Assembly (NCBI GenBank): GCA_963664835.2
Contig: CAXXUG010000002.1
Coordinates: 62,001-126,000, forward strand
Length of the DNA: 64,000 bases
Source of the DNA: G963664835 sp963664835
GTDB taxonomy: Bacteria; Chloroflexota; UBA6077; FW602-bin22; JBCLEL01
Direction: 5' to 3'
Shown here: piece after piece, positions 51,511 through 60,471 of the stretch
Numbering within the stretch: the first letter of the stretch is position 1
Layout of the letters: every line of letters begins with the position of its first letter
Translations under genes and position numbers: made by a program
The notes under the pieces: model-generated
Database searches by the model: none
Told to the model about the DNA's origin: nothing
Seen by the model: the letters and a program-made list of their open reading frames with translations, nothing else

Positions 51511-52597
51511 ACTTCTCTACGCTGAAGGAGTTGCGTTCGTTTCGGCGCCGTATGGCCAACTCGACCAATCTGTCTACGAGCTTAGGGAATGAAACACCGC
51601 TGGCTTCCCACAGCTTGGGATACATGCTGAACCTCGTGAATCCAGGAATCGTGTTGATTTCGTTCACGGTGACCCGTTCGGTCTCTCGGTCAACAAAGAA
51701 ATCCACCCTCGCCATGCCGGAGCAGTCGATAGCCAGAAACGCTTGCTTGGCGAGGTGCTGCAACTCACGCCGGCACCGGTCGCTTACCTCGGCGGGGATG
51801 TGCATCTGGGTCCCTTCCTCATCCAGGTATTTCGCATCGTAGTCGTAGAACTCGCGACTATAGGTAATCTCTCCAGGCACTGAGACCATTGGTTCGTCGT
51901 TGCCCATCACGCTGCACTCTATCTCGCGGACGTTTGGCAATGCCTGTTCGACGATAATCCGGCGGTCATATCTTGCCGCGATCTCCAGGGACGCAAGCAA
52001 CGAGGCGCGATCGGTGGACTTGGATATGCCGACGCTGGACCCGAGATTGGCCGGCTTGACAAAGCAAGGGTAGCCCAGCGTGTTTTCTATGGACTTGACG
52101 ACGCGGTCAGGGTCGGCGGCTATGCTCTTGGCCAGGAACCAACTGTACTCGGGGACCGGCAGACCCTCGGCGCGGAAGAGTTTCTTCATCACGATCTTGT
52201 CCATGCCGGCCGCAGACCCAAGCACGCCGGCGCCGACGTAGGGCAGGCCGGCCATCTCGAGCAGGCCCTGGACAGTGCCGTCTTCGCCGTAGGGGCCGTG
52301 CAGCACCGGAAAGACCACGTCCAGCGGTCGAGACTCGTCGGAGCCGTGGAACTCGCCCGGGTCCAGCATTGCCAAGCTCTCGGAACGGCTCACTGGTTGG
52401 GAGCCATTCGTCGCATCGATAAGCCGGCTATGCGAACCTGGGCCGATCAGCCACCGGCCCTCCCTGCTGATCCCAATCTGAACAACTTCGTAACGATCTG
52501 GATCGAGGGCGCCCATGATCGCTGAGGCGGAGTTCAGGGAAATCTCGTGCTCGCCTGAGCGTCCTCCGAAGATTACTCCTACACGTAGCTTGTTCAA
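51503..52597 (-). CDS. ddl: D-alanine--D-alanine ligase
   Basis: 364-residue ATP-grasp enzyme making D-Ala-D-Ala for the MurF reaction. N-terminal VGVIFGGRSGEHEISLNSAS is diagnostic. PCFVKPANLGSSVGISK is the ATP-binding part, and ARVDFFVDRETERVTVNEIN with NTIPGFT supplies metal and substrate residues. The TTG start at 52597 is backed by GGAGGTGA six bases upstream. 76 bases separate it from murB. Length is normal for the class. Confidence 0.95.
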   Translation of the reverse strand: MNKLRVGVIFGGRSGEHEISLNSASAIMGALDPDRYEVVQIGISREGRWLIGPGSHSRLIDATNGSQPVSRSESLAMLDPGEFHGSDESRPLDVVFPVLHGPYGEDGTVQGLLEMAGLPYVGAGVLGSAAGMDKIVMKKLFRAEGLPVPEYSWFLAKSIAADPDRVVKSIENTLGYPCFVKPANLGSSVGISKSTDRASLLASLEIAARYDRRIIVEQALPNVREIECSVMGNDEPMVSVPGEITYSREFYDYDAKYLDEEGTQMHIPAEVSDRCRRELQHLAKQAFLAIDCSGMARVDFFVDRETERVTVNEINTIPGFTRFSMYPKLWEASGVSFPKLVDRLVELAIRRRNERNSFSVEKYG

Positions 52598-52673
52598 CTG
52601 GGCTCACCTCCCGTTTTCCAGTTGGAGCCCAAGTGACGATTCACCGGAGGCTTGTGGGGACGGTAATGAAGGA

Positions 52674-53687
52674 TCATTCTTCCCCTCCGGCTCGGCCTTC
52701 GCCAACTAGCTCAATTTCCGGCTCTAGCCAAATGCCGAACCGGTCCATCACCCGCTCCTGGATAACCTGCATGAGGGCGCGGACATCGGTTGCGGCGGCG
52801 TTGCCGGTGTTGATAATGAAGTTGGCGTGCTTTGGCGACACCAGCGCATTGCCGACTCGCTCGCCCTTGAGACCGGCCGCTTCGATCAATCGGCCGGCAA
52901 AATCTCCTTCCGGATTCTTGAATATCGATCCGGCACCAGGATCGGTAGGCTGGGTGGCCTTGCGGCGGCGACGATACTCCTCGACCAGCTTTAGACACTC
53001 GCTTGGGTCCGCCGGCTGCAACTGCAACCAGGCCTGCAGCACGACTTTTTCCCGTTCCGCGCGCAACCTGCTAGATCGGTAGGAATACTCCAACTCCGAA
53101 GCGGCAATCTCTACCGCAGAGGGCCTGTCGTAGACAACGGCCTTAATGAGGACGTCCCCGACGGACATTCCCTGGGCGCCGGCGTTCATCGCGACGGCGC
53201 CGCCGACGGTGCCGGGAATGCCAACCGCCCACTCCATACCGGTCAAACCCCGCTTTGCCGTCTCGATCGCCAGCGCCGGCAATCGCACGCCGGAGTCCAC
53301 GACGATGACTCCGTCGGGACCCACGTCGATCGCGGACGACTCGTTCCGAACGACGATCCCGCGCCTGCCGTTGTCGGAAAACAGCAGATTGCTGCCCCGG
53401 CCGAATATGAACGCCGGCTCGTCAGAGTTGCCGATCGCCTCGAGAACGGCAACCAACTGGTCCAATTGGCGCACGCCGATCAAAAAATCGGCTGGCCCCC
53501 CTACTCTGAAGCTGGTGTACGGAGCGAGAGGCGTCTGTTCAAATACGAACTCGGCGGCAACGCCTTCAAGCGGATTGCCGCGAGTGGATTGCCTCGGAGC
53601 AGTTCTACGGGGTTTGATGTTAACGACCTCTTTTTCGGCCATTGCGATTGCGGGCGGACTCTTGCCCGACAGCGTTTGAATCGTCAT
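52674..53687 (-). CDS. murB: UDP-N-acetylenolpyruvoylglucosamine reductase
   Basis: 337-residue flavoenzyme reducing UDP-GlcNAc-enolpyruvate to UDP-MurNAc. Marks are TSFRVGGPADFLIGV and FGRGSNLLFSD (FAD-binding), GMEWAVGIPGTVGGAVAMNA, and GAGSIFKNPEGDFAGRLIEA with the catalytic Ser. ANFIINTGNAAATDVRALM is at the end; this is the type II arrangement. The N-terminus has an extra 40 residues. ATG at 53687 has GGAG upstream; a GTG at 53699 overlapping the murC stop is possible but has no room for a ribosome site. Confidence 0.95.
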   Translation of the reverse strand: MTIQTLSGKSPPAIAMAEKEVVNIKPRRTAPRQSTRGNPLEGVAAEFVFEQTPLAPYTSFRVGGPADFLIGVRQLDQLVAVLEAIGNSDEPAFIFGRGSNLLFSDNGRRGIVVRNESSAIDVGPDGVIVVDSGVRLPALAIETAKRGLTGMEWAVGIPGTVGGAVAMNAGAQGMSVGDVLIKAVVYDRPSAVEIAASELEYSYRSSRLRAEREKVVLQAWLQLQPADPSECLKLVEEYRRRRKATQPTDPGAGSIFKNPEGDFAGRLIEAAGLKGERVGNALVSPKHANFIINTGNAAATDVRALMQVIQERVMDRFGIWLEPEIELVGEGRAGGEE

Positions 53688-53695
53688 TCGACGAA

Positions 53696-55093
53696 TCACT
53701 CCAAGACCGCCGGGAGGCGATGCGCCAGGTCGGTAACGTCGCCGGCGCCCATCAAGACGATGGTGTCGCCCGGTTGGACAGTCCGCACCAGCAAGGTCTC
53801 GGTTGCCTTCAGATCTCCTGAGTACCGGACCGTGTCGTGACGAATCGCCGCCGCCAGTGATTCCGATCCAAACGAAGGATCGGGCGCGTCACGTCCGGCC
53901 GGCGAATACGTGTCCGCGATCAGCACCTGGTCAGCCAGCCGGAACTTGTCAAGAAAATCATCGAACAACGACCGGGTTCGAGAGTAGAGATGGGGCTGAA
54001 AAACAGCGATAATCCGTCCCTCCGCCATCTCACGCGCTCCGGCCAGGCTGGCCGCTATCTCCGTTGGATGATGGGCGTAGTCGTCATAAACCGCGATATC
54101 ATTGTAACTCCCGATCAACTCCAGTCGACGGCGCACGCCATTAAATCTTTCTAAAGCCTCGCCGGCCATGGATAGGTCGGCGCCAAGCAAAGCGCAGACC
54201 GTAAGCGCGGCCAGTGCGTTGAGCGCGTAATGCTGACCAGGAGATTGCAGCCGGAGGGCTACTCTCTCGTCCCTTACCCTGTACTCGACGTCCTGGGTTC
54301 CTCCAGGTAGGGGCCGGCGTACCAGCACACGGTTCTCCGCATCGGCGACGACGCCGTAGGAAACCGAGTGGCGTCCGGTTTTGCGCGCCAGCAGGGTGGC
54401 TACAGGGTCGTCTCTGCAATAGACAACTGAGCCGTCCGGAGCTACCCGGTCGAGAAACGCGCCGAAGGCATTCTCAACACTCTGGGCGTCGCCAAAATAA
54501 TCGAGATGGTCGGGTTCGACATTTGTGACGACACCTATCGCCGGGGAAAAATTCAGAAAGCTGTGATCGAACTCGTCCGCCTCGACCACCAGCAGATCGG
54601 ACTCGCCGACGCGTGCGCCGGATCCAAGCTCAGGTATCTCGCCGCCGGCCATTATCGTAGGATCAGCGCCGGCCGCGGCAAGCGCCAATCCGGTCAGCGC
54701 GGTGGTTGTCGTCTTGCCGTGGGTGCCGGCGATCGCGACTGTGTGATGCAAATCGGTGAGCGCTCCAAGGACCTGCGCGCGCTTGAAAATAGGCAGGCCG
54801 GCTGTTCGGGCCTCGACCACTTCCGGGTCGTGGTCGGGTACAGCCGAGCTGCGGACCACCGCGTCAGCTCCATGCACGAGCGCGGGCGAGTGGCCTATTT
54901 CGATCCCAATCCCTTTGTGTCTCAATCCCGTCGTCGCCGATGACTCGCGTAGGTCCGTTCCAGTCACACGACACCCTCGGCGAGCCAGGATCTCTGCCAT
55001 TGGCGCCATGCCGGTCCCGCCGACACCGATCATGTGGAGGCGGCACTGCCTGGAGATAATTGTCCTGATCTGGTCTGGATCAGCGGCGGACAT
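53696..55093 (-). CDS. murC: UDP-N-acetylmuramate--L-alanine ligase
   Basis: 465-residue Mur ligase adding the first stem amino acid. N-terminal MIGVGGTGMAPMAEIL is the nucleotide-fold motif of the UDP domain; IAGTHGKTTTTALTG (about 118-132) is the ATP-binding loop; EADEFDHSFLNFSP and NVEPDHLDYFGD supply metal ligands. YDDYAHHPTEIAASL is the C-terminal MurC motif. The ATG at 55093 lies inside the end of the upstream CvpA-like gene (14-base overlap). Normal length and no defects. Confidence 0.95.
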   Translation of the reverse strand: MSAADPDQIRTIISRQCRLHMIGVGGTGMAPMAEILARRGCRVTGTDLRESSATTGLRHKGIGIEIGHSPALVHGADAVVRSSAVPDHDPEVVEARTAGLPIFKRAQVLGALTDLHHTVAIAGTHGKTTTTALTGLALAAAGADPTIMAGGEIPELGSGARVGESDLLVVEADEFDHSFLNFSPAIGVVTNVEPDHLDYFGDAQSVENAFGAFLDRVAPDGSVVYCRDDPVATLLARKTGRHSVSYGVVADAENRVLVRRPLPGGTQDVEYRVRDERVALRLQSPGQHYALNALAALTVCALLGADLSMAGEALERFNGVRRRLELIGSYNDIAVYDDYAHHPTEIAASLAGAREMAEGRIIAVFQPHLYSRTRSLFDDFLDKFRLADQVLIADTYSPAGRDAPDPSFGSESLAAAIRHDTVRYSGDLKATETLLVRTVQPGDTIVLMGAGDVTDLAHRLPAVLE

Positions 55094-55694
55094 TTGGACG
55101 GCTCGGGCCGGCGAAAATCGACAGACTGCTGGCGAGCGCCAGAGCGATCAATAGACCAACCCCTACCAGAGTCGCGGTCAACAAATTGTCGGAGAGAAGC
55201 TGCTCGGCCGATGAAAGATTAAGCGGAATCGACGAACGCAGCCAGGGCTCGGCTGTCAGGAACTTGAGCAGCACGTATTGAAGGAAATAGCCGTTCGCTA
55301 CACCGACTACGCTGCCCAGAAGCCTGGCCTGCCTGGAGTGGGCCGGGGGCGCGATTCGCTTCGAAGCCCACAGGGAGGCCACACTCAGTCCCAGGAACAG
55401 AGCCGACTGGAATATCTCCTCCGCTCCGGGTCCAATCAGCGGATGCGCCTCAAGTGACGCCATAAGGAGGGAGGGATCGGCCCCGTCGAACCCGCCGCGG
55501 GTCCAGAAGGTGGCAACCAAGTGAAGCTTGTTCAGCAGTTGGCTCAATGGCAGTCCGACAACGGAGCCGAACAACCAGCTCACGAAGATTCCACCGAGGG
55601 CAGTAATCTCCCGCACCCATCCGCGACGAAAGCCATTGGAGCCGAATAGCAGTAACACCAATCCCATCACCAGCTCATGCGGTTGTTCAAGCAA
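55080..55694 (-). CDS. CvpA-like membrane protein inside the dcw cluster
   Basis: 204-residue membrane protein with four or five helices. The stretch FGSNGFRRGWVREITALGGI matches the start of CvpA/colicin V production-type proteins, which are otherwise of unclear role in envelope or biofilm. It overlaps both murG (by eight bases, start TTG at 55694) and murC (14 bases), so it is embedded in the cell-wall operon. A later start at GTG 55670 or ATG 55667 is possible. The position argues for an envelope task. Confidence 0.7.
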   Translation of the reverse strand: MLEQPHELVMGLVLLLFGSNGFRRGWVREITALGGIFVSWLFGSVVGLPLSQLLNKLHLVATFWTRGGFDGADPSLLMASLEAHPLIGPGAEEIFQSALFLGLSVASLWASKRIAPPAHSRQARLLGSVVGVANGYFLQYVLLKFLTAEPWLRSSIPLNLSSAEQLLSDNLLTATLVGVGLLIALALASSLSIFAGPSRPNVRR

Positions 55695-56859
55695 CAGCGG
55701 GCTCCCCTCTTGTGGCGATATCCAACGTCAGTTGGGCAATCTTGAGCGCGGCGTCGGTGCTGGCCAGTCTAAGGCCGGCTTGGCGCATCGACTTCAATCG
55801 CTCGGGATTCCTGAGCAGTTCGCCTGCCATCTCAAGGATACGTTGTCCACTCACCTCGCTGTCCGCCAAGATTTCCGCGGCACCGGCGTCTGACAAGATC
55901 TTGGCGTTGTTCCACTGATGCCTTCCGGCGAAGTCGCCCGGCACCAGTATGCTGGGAAGACCAAAGGCCGGAAGCTCCCCCAATACCGACGCCCCCGCCC
56001 GTGAAACGGCAAGATCGGAGGCCGCGAGTACGGCGCCGTAGTCATCGACGAAACGAGGCGCCGCCAGGTAGCGATCTTTCAGGTAATTGGGCAATCGCTC
56101 CCGAGCGGCAGACACATCACCGAAATGTTCCGAACCGGTTGCGTGGATGATCCAACCAAGCTCTAGAATCTGGGGCAAGCTTTCGATTGCCGCGTTGTTG
56201 AGTCTTACAGCGCCGCTGCTGCCTCCCAAGACCGCGATTACGTGCTCATCCTTATCAATTCCCAGCGCCCTCCGGGCCGATTCCCGGTCCCATTTCAACA
56301 ACGATCGGCGCAATGGATACCCCGTCACGTGAACTCGCTCCCCTGGGAGATAGGAGTCCGTTCCGGTTGAACTGGCGGCGATTTCGCTGCCGAGCTTAGC
56401 GGCCAATTTGACCGCCAGCCCCGGTGCCGCGTCCGGCAATATGCAAACGACTGGCCTGGCGGAAAGCCATCCGGCGAGTATCGCCGGCACCGAAACGTAG
56501 CCGCCGGTCAATAGCAATACCGAAGGCCGCCATCGACGAATCATCAGGAACACTTTCGCGGTACTGGCCAACGTAAGCGCGAGGCTGTGGCCCCCAGCAA
56601 CCACGCCTTTGTGGACGAATCCCTTCGCCCAGATCGCCTCGAATGAGTAACCCAGGTCCTGTATCATCTTGCGCTCGATGTTCGAGGATGTGCCGACGAA
56701 CAGGAGATTACCTGGGGACAGGCCCTTCGCTCGCAACTCTTCCACAACCGCCAGCAAGGGCGTGACGTGGCCGGCGGTGCCTCCGCCGACGAGCATTATT
56801 CGAACATCGTCAAGCTTTTCCTTCGAGACAAGCGGGGACGCCGTTGAGGTCAAGTTCAA
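55687..56859 (-). CDS. murG: Lipid II synthase: UDP-GlcNAc--undecaprenyl-PP-MurNAc-pentapeptide GlcNAc transferase
   Basis: 390-residue GT28 glycosyltransferase that makes lipid II from lipid I on the inner face of the membrane. N-terminal VGGGTAGHVTPLLAVVEEL is the first glycine-rich loop; LLTGGYVSVPAILAGW is the second. The UDP-GlcNAc site includes VLGGSSGAVRLNNAAIESLP, VSRAGASVLGELPAFGLPSI and GRHQWNNAKIL. The TTG start follows the ftsW stop with no gap, preceded by GGAAG. Length slightly above average. Confidence 0.95.
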   Translation of the reverse strand: MNLTSTASPLVSKEKLDDVRIMLVGGGTAGHVTPLLAVVEELRAKGLSPGNLLFVGTSSNIERKMIQDLGYSFEAIWAKGFVHKGVVAGGHSLALTLASTAKVFLMIRRWRPSVLLLTGGYVSVPAILAGWLSARPVVCILPDAAPGLAVKLAAKLGSEIAASSTGTDSYLPGERVHVTGYPLRRSLLKWDRESARRALGIDKDEHVIAVLGGSSGAVRLNNAAIESLPQILELGWIIHATGSEHFGDVSAARERLPNYLKDRYLAAPRFVDDYGAVLAASDLAVSRAGASVLGELPAFGLPSILVPGDFAGRHQWNNAKILSDAGAAEILADSEVSGQRILEMAGELLRNPERLKSMRQAGLRLASTDAALKIAQLTLDIATRGEPAVA

Positions 56860-58047
56860 TCACGCTTCCGCGCCGGCGGCAATCACGGCTTGGTTAACCG
56901 CCGATGAACGGCGCTCTTTGAGCTGCCGGGAGATGTTGAGCATTAGTCCGACGCTGGCCATCGTCACGACCAGTGAAGATCCGCCGTAGCTGACGAAGGG
57001 AAGGGGTATGCCGGTGAATGGGATCAGGGCAGTTAGACCGCCGATATTCACCAGCGCCTGCAAGCTGAACCAAATAGTTATGCCGGCGGCAAGGAGGGCA
57101 CCGAAAGTATCGGGCGCAAGCACGGTTATCCGGAACCCCCGCCAGGCAAGTACCGCGAACAGGAGAATGGTGGCTAGGTTGCCGATCAAGCCAAGCTCCT
57201 CGCCAATCACCGCAAAGATCGCGTCTGTGTGGGCGCCTGGCAGGTAGTAGAATTTTTGACGGCTGGCGCCAAGGCCGAGTCCGAACCATCCGCCGGATCC
57301 CAGAGCTATATTGGACTGTATCACGTGCCATCCCACGCCCAGAGGGTCCGCGTCGGGCGAAAGGAATCCCGCCAACCGGCGCATTCGGTAGCCGGCTGTA
57401 ACTACCAGCAGCGACAGAATCCCAAGACCGGCGATTACACCCAGCGCAAGCTGATACAGACGGGCGCCACCGATGAAGAAGAGGGCTAGCGAGAACCCGA
57501 CGATGACCACTACGCTGCCTAGATCGGGCTGCACCATGATCAAGCCGCACACCACGGTGAGGACTATGCCGAAGGGGATGGCGCCATTGCGGAAGCTGCC
57601 CAGGCGCTCCCGCCGGCTGGAGAGCCAGGTCGCGAAATAGATGACCAACGCGAGCTTGGCGATCTCCGTCGTCTGCACCGATGGGAAGGGGCCGAGACGC
57701 AACCAGCGCTGAGCCCCGTTTGACTCGTATCCGAGCGGGCTCGCTATGGTAGCGAGGAGCAGCCCGATCGTGACAATCAGAAGTGGAAGTGCCAGCCTCT
57801 TCCAACCGTGGTAATCGAAGTTCGCGATCAAGAGTAGCGCGACCAGACCGATTCCAGCGGCGGAGAGTTGCCGCATCAGGAAGTAGCTGTCGCTGGCGTA
57901 AACCGGATTATTGTGAGCTACGACGAAGCTCGCGCTGTACACCATGTTGAGCCCGACCACCAGGAGCATCCCAGCAGCGACCAATAGAACGTAGTCCGGC
58001 CTGCGCGGGGCCTCGCTCTCGCCTCGGGATTGATCGTGAGCGCTCAT
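56860..58047 (-). CDS. ftsW: FtsW/RodA family septal peptidoglycan polymerase
   Basis: 395-residue SEDS glycosyltransferase polymerising lipid II at the septum with FtsI. About ten membrane helices. Marks are RWLRLGPFPSVQTTEIAKLA, MVQPDLGSVVVI, GYRMRRLAGFLSPDADPLGV, GLGASRQKFYYLPGAHTDAI, FAVIGEELGLIGN and PFVSYGGSSLVVTM. The chosen ATG at 58047 starts directly before the first helix; the frame runs on to 58245 but the extra part overlaps murD and lacks protein character. The ribosome site is weak. Position between murD and murG supports FtsW rather than RodA. Confidence 0.93.
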   Translation of the reverse strand: MSAHDQSRGESEAPRRPDYVLLVAAGMLLVVGLNMVYSASFVVAHNNPVYASDSYFLMRQLSAAGIGLVALLLIANFDYHGWKRLALPLLIVTIGLLLATIASPLGYESNGAQRWLRLGPFPSVQTTEIAKLALVIYFATWLSSRRERLGSFRNGAIPFGIVLTVVCGLIMVQPDLGSVVVIVGFSLALFFIGGARLYQLALGVIAGLGILSLLVVTAGYRMRRLAGFLSPDADPLGVGWHVIQSNIALGSGGWFGLGLGASRQKFYYLPGAHTDAIFAVIGEELGLIGNLATILLFAVLAWRGFRITVLAPDTFGALLAAGITIWFSLQALVNIGGLTALIPFTGIPLPFVSYGGSSLVVTMASVGLMLNISRQLKERRSSAVNQAVIAAGAEA

Positions 58048-58093
58048 CGCAATCCGCACCCAACTATGTCGCTTCGCGGAGGCACCACCAACC

Positions 58094-59500
58094 TCATAGT
58101 TCGTTAACCAATCTCTTGAATGCGTGGCCGCGCTCCTCAAAGTCACGGAATGCGTCGAAGCTGGTTCCGGCCGGCGACAGCAAGATAGCCTGCCCGGGCA
58201 AAGTCGTGGCACTCGCAACGTTGAATGCTTCTTCCATCGATCCAACGGCGCGAGCCGGAGGCGCGGATTCGCCTATCGCTTGGACTGACTCGACTATCTC
58301 CGATCCCATTTCTCCGAACCCAACTACGGCAGCGCACCTCTTGCTAATCAACTCGACCATTTCGTCAATCGGAAGATGCTTGCTGCGTCCGCCGGCGAGT
58401 AGGACGATCGGCGGATCCAACGCTCTCAGCGCGGCAACGGTGCGCTCGGGCGATGTCGCTATCGAGTCGTTGTAGTATGGGACGCCATCGATCTCGCGAA
58501 CCAATTCCAGCCTATGCTCCACACCTCCAAACGTTGTCAATACCTCGCGGATGGCGGTCACCGGACAACCGGCTATTGCGGCTACCGCCGACGCGGCCAG
58601 CGCGTTCAGCCGGTTGTGCTCGCCAAGCAAGCGCAGGTCAGTTTGGTGACAGATCGTCTCCGCGCTACCGTCGACAAACAGCTTGAGCCAGCCATCCTCC
58701 AGAAATGCGCCGTCCGAGAATGCGCCGCCCAGTCCGAACCAGTAGACGCGGCCGGTGCAACCGGCGGCAAGCTGCCGGCAGGCGGGGTCTTCGGCGCCGA
58801 GCACGGCACGTCCGTACAGGTCCTGATAACGCAGAAGATTGAACTTGCTCTGGGTATAGGCCTGGAGAGTATGGTGGCGGTCAAGATGATTGGGGGTCAC
58901 GTTCAGTATCGCGCCTATCTCGACGCTTGCTCGCACCAACTCGAGCTGGAAGCTGCTGAGCTCCAGCACGATCCAGTCCGGGCGCTTGCCGGGGAGGATG
59001 TCTATCAGCGGCAGGCCAATGTTGCCGCCTACGAGCACGTCTGCGCCGGCTGCGGCCAACATCTTGCCGGTCAACGTCGTCGTGGTGGTCTTTCCGGCAC
59101 TACCGGTAATGCCTGCAATCGGAGCTTCGCACATAGAAAACAGCAGCTCGATTTCGTTGCTAACCACTGCGCCGTTGTCAGCCGAGGCGCGAATCAACGG
59201 CAGCTCCGGCGAAACGCCGTAGCTGACGAAGACATAGTCAAATCCCTTGGAGAGCTCGATGGGATGGCCGCCGGTCACAAGATTGGGTTTCAGGTGCTCG
59301 ATCAGCCTTATCTCTTCCTGGAGCTCGGGCTCCGGCTTGCGGTCATTGATCGTGATTCGGCAGCCGAGCGAGGCGAGGTATCGGGTTAGCGCAACGTGGG
59401 TGCGCAATCCGAGGCCAACGACTAGCACTTTGGAGGCCGACAGCCTCTCAAATATCGACGCAAGCATCTCGCGCCGGCGGGACACATCCATAGTGATCAT
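58094..59500 (-). CDS. murD: UDP-N-acetylmuramoyl-L-alanine--D-glutamate ligase
   Basis: 468-residue Mur ligase adding D-Glu. N-terminal KVLVVGLGLRTHVALTRYLA is the UDP-domain loop, with LRTH where GxSG is more common. ITGSAGKTTTTTLTG is the ATP loop; LELSSFQLELV and TPNHLDRH are MurD signatures; YYNDSIATSPERTVAALRAL and LLAGGRSKHL belong to the C-terminal domain. The ATG at 59500 shares one base with the mraY stop (TGATG), so coupling is expected; the frame to 59740 is only the antisense-free overlap with mraY. Confidence 0.94.
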   Translation of the reverse strand: MITMDVSRRREMLASIFERLSASKVLVVGLGLRTHVALTRYLASLGCRITINDRKPEPELQEEIRLIEHLKPNLVTGGHPIELSKGFDYVFVSYGVSPELPLIRASADNGAVVSNEIELLFSMCEAPIAGITGSAGKTTTTTLTGKMLAAAGADVLVGGNIGLPLIDILPGKRPDWIVLELSSFQLELVRASVEIGAILNVTPNHLDRHHTLQAYTQSKFNLLRYQDLYGRAVLGAEDPACRQLAAGCTGRVYWFGLGGAFSDGAFLEDGWLKLFVDGSAETICHQTDLRLLGEHNRLNALAASAVAAIAGCPVTAIREVLTTFGGVEHRLELVREIDGVPYYNDSIATSPERTVAALRALDPPIVLLAGGRSKHLPIDEMVELISKRCAAVVGFGEMGSEIVESVQAIGESAPPARAVGSMEEAFNVASATTLPGQAILLSPAGTSFDAFRDFEERGHAFKRLVNEL

Positions 59501-60471
59501 CAGACTATCCGACCGATGGTTGCTACCGCGACGCCTACCAATCCGGCGATCCCAGCTCCAATCCAGAAACGCTGGACGATTTGAGGCTCGGTCCATCCGG
59601 AGAGCTCGAAGTGGTGGTGGATCGGGCTCATCTTGAAGACGCGTTTGCCTCCGGTGAGCTTGAAGTAGCCCACCTGGATGATTACAGACAGGAGCTCGAT
59701 AACCAGCAAAGCTCCTATTATCGGGAGTAGAATCAGCCATCCGGACATCGCGGCTACCAGTGCTAGGGCCGCGCCCAATGCCAACGCGCCGGTATCTCCC
59801 ATGAATAGCGAGGCGGGATTTACGTTGAACCAGAGAAAACCTGCCAACGCGCCGGCCAGAACCAGAGTGACTGCGAGAAAATCGGTGCGGTCATCGACAA
59901 CGAATATCACCGCAAAGGCGCAGAGAGAGCAGATCGTCGTGCCGGCTGCCAGGCCATCAAGCCCGTCGATCTCATTCACCCCGCTAGTGGTCGCAAAGAT
60001 TGCCAACGCCGTGACGGGCACCATCCAAATGCCCAGGTCGATCACCCCTGCACCGGGAATCCTGAGAACCAACGGCTCTACCCAAAAATGCGCGATCAGT
60101 GCCAACAACATTGCGATCAGGATGTGCCAGAGAAACTTCTTCCGGACCGATAGCCCGATGCCGGTTCTACTCTGAAGATTGGCCAGATCGTCGATCGCGC
60201 CGAACGCGCCGAACGCAAGCAGACCGGCGACAATGACAGCCGCGAGTTCAATCGGCCGGACAAGAGCGACCAACAGCAAACTGGATACGACTATGAAAAG
60301 CCAACCCCCCATCGTGGGCGTTCCCGCCTTTGACTGATGACTCGCTGGACCCTCCTCTCGTATCTGCTTGCCGGCCTTGATTCGTTTTAGCCAGCCAACA
60401 TAGCTCGGCGTCAGGAGCAGGGTGATGGCGAAGGCGGCAAACCCCAGGAGCATGGCCGTCGGAATGGTCAA
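59500..60471 (-). CDS. mraY: Phospho-N-acetylmuramoyl-pentapeptide transferase
   Basis: 323-residue polytopic membrane enzyme transferring phospho-MurNAc-pentapeptide to undecaprenyl phosphate (lipid I). Signatures are SHQSKAGTPTMGGWLF near the N-terminus, FGAIDDLANLQ with the Asp pair, NEIDGLDGLAAGT, SLFMGDTGALALGAALALVA and RVFKMSPIHHHFELSGW. The start is a TTG overlapping the murF stop (TTGA). About ten helices; all catalytic motifs are present. Confidence 0.95.
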   Translation of the reverse strand: MTIPTAMLLGFAAFAITLLLTPSYVGWLKRIKAGKQIREEGPASHQSKAGTPTMGGWLFIVVSSLLLVALVRPIELAAVIVAGLLAFGAFGAIDDLANLQSRTGIGLSVRKKFLWHILIAMLLALIAHFWVEPLVLRIPGAGVIDLGIWMVPVTALAIFATTSGVNEIDGLDGLAAGTTICSLCAFAVIFVVDDRTDFLAVTLVLAGALAGFLWFNVNPASLFMGDTGALALGAALALVAAMSGWLILLPIIGALLVIELLSVIIQVGYFKLTGGKRVFKMSPIHHHFELSGWTEPQIVQRFWIGAGIAGLVGVAVATIGRIV

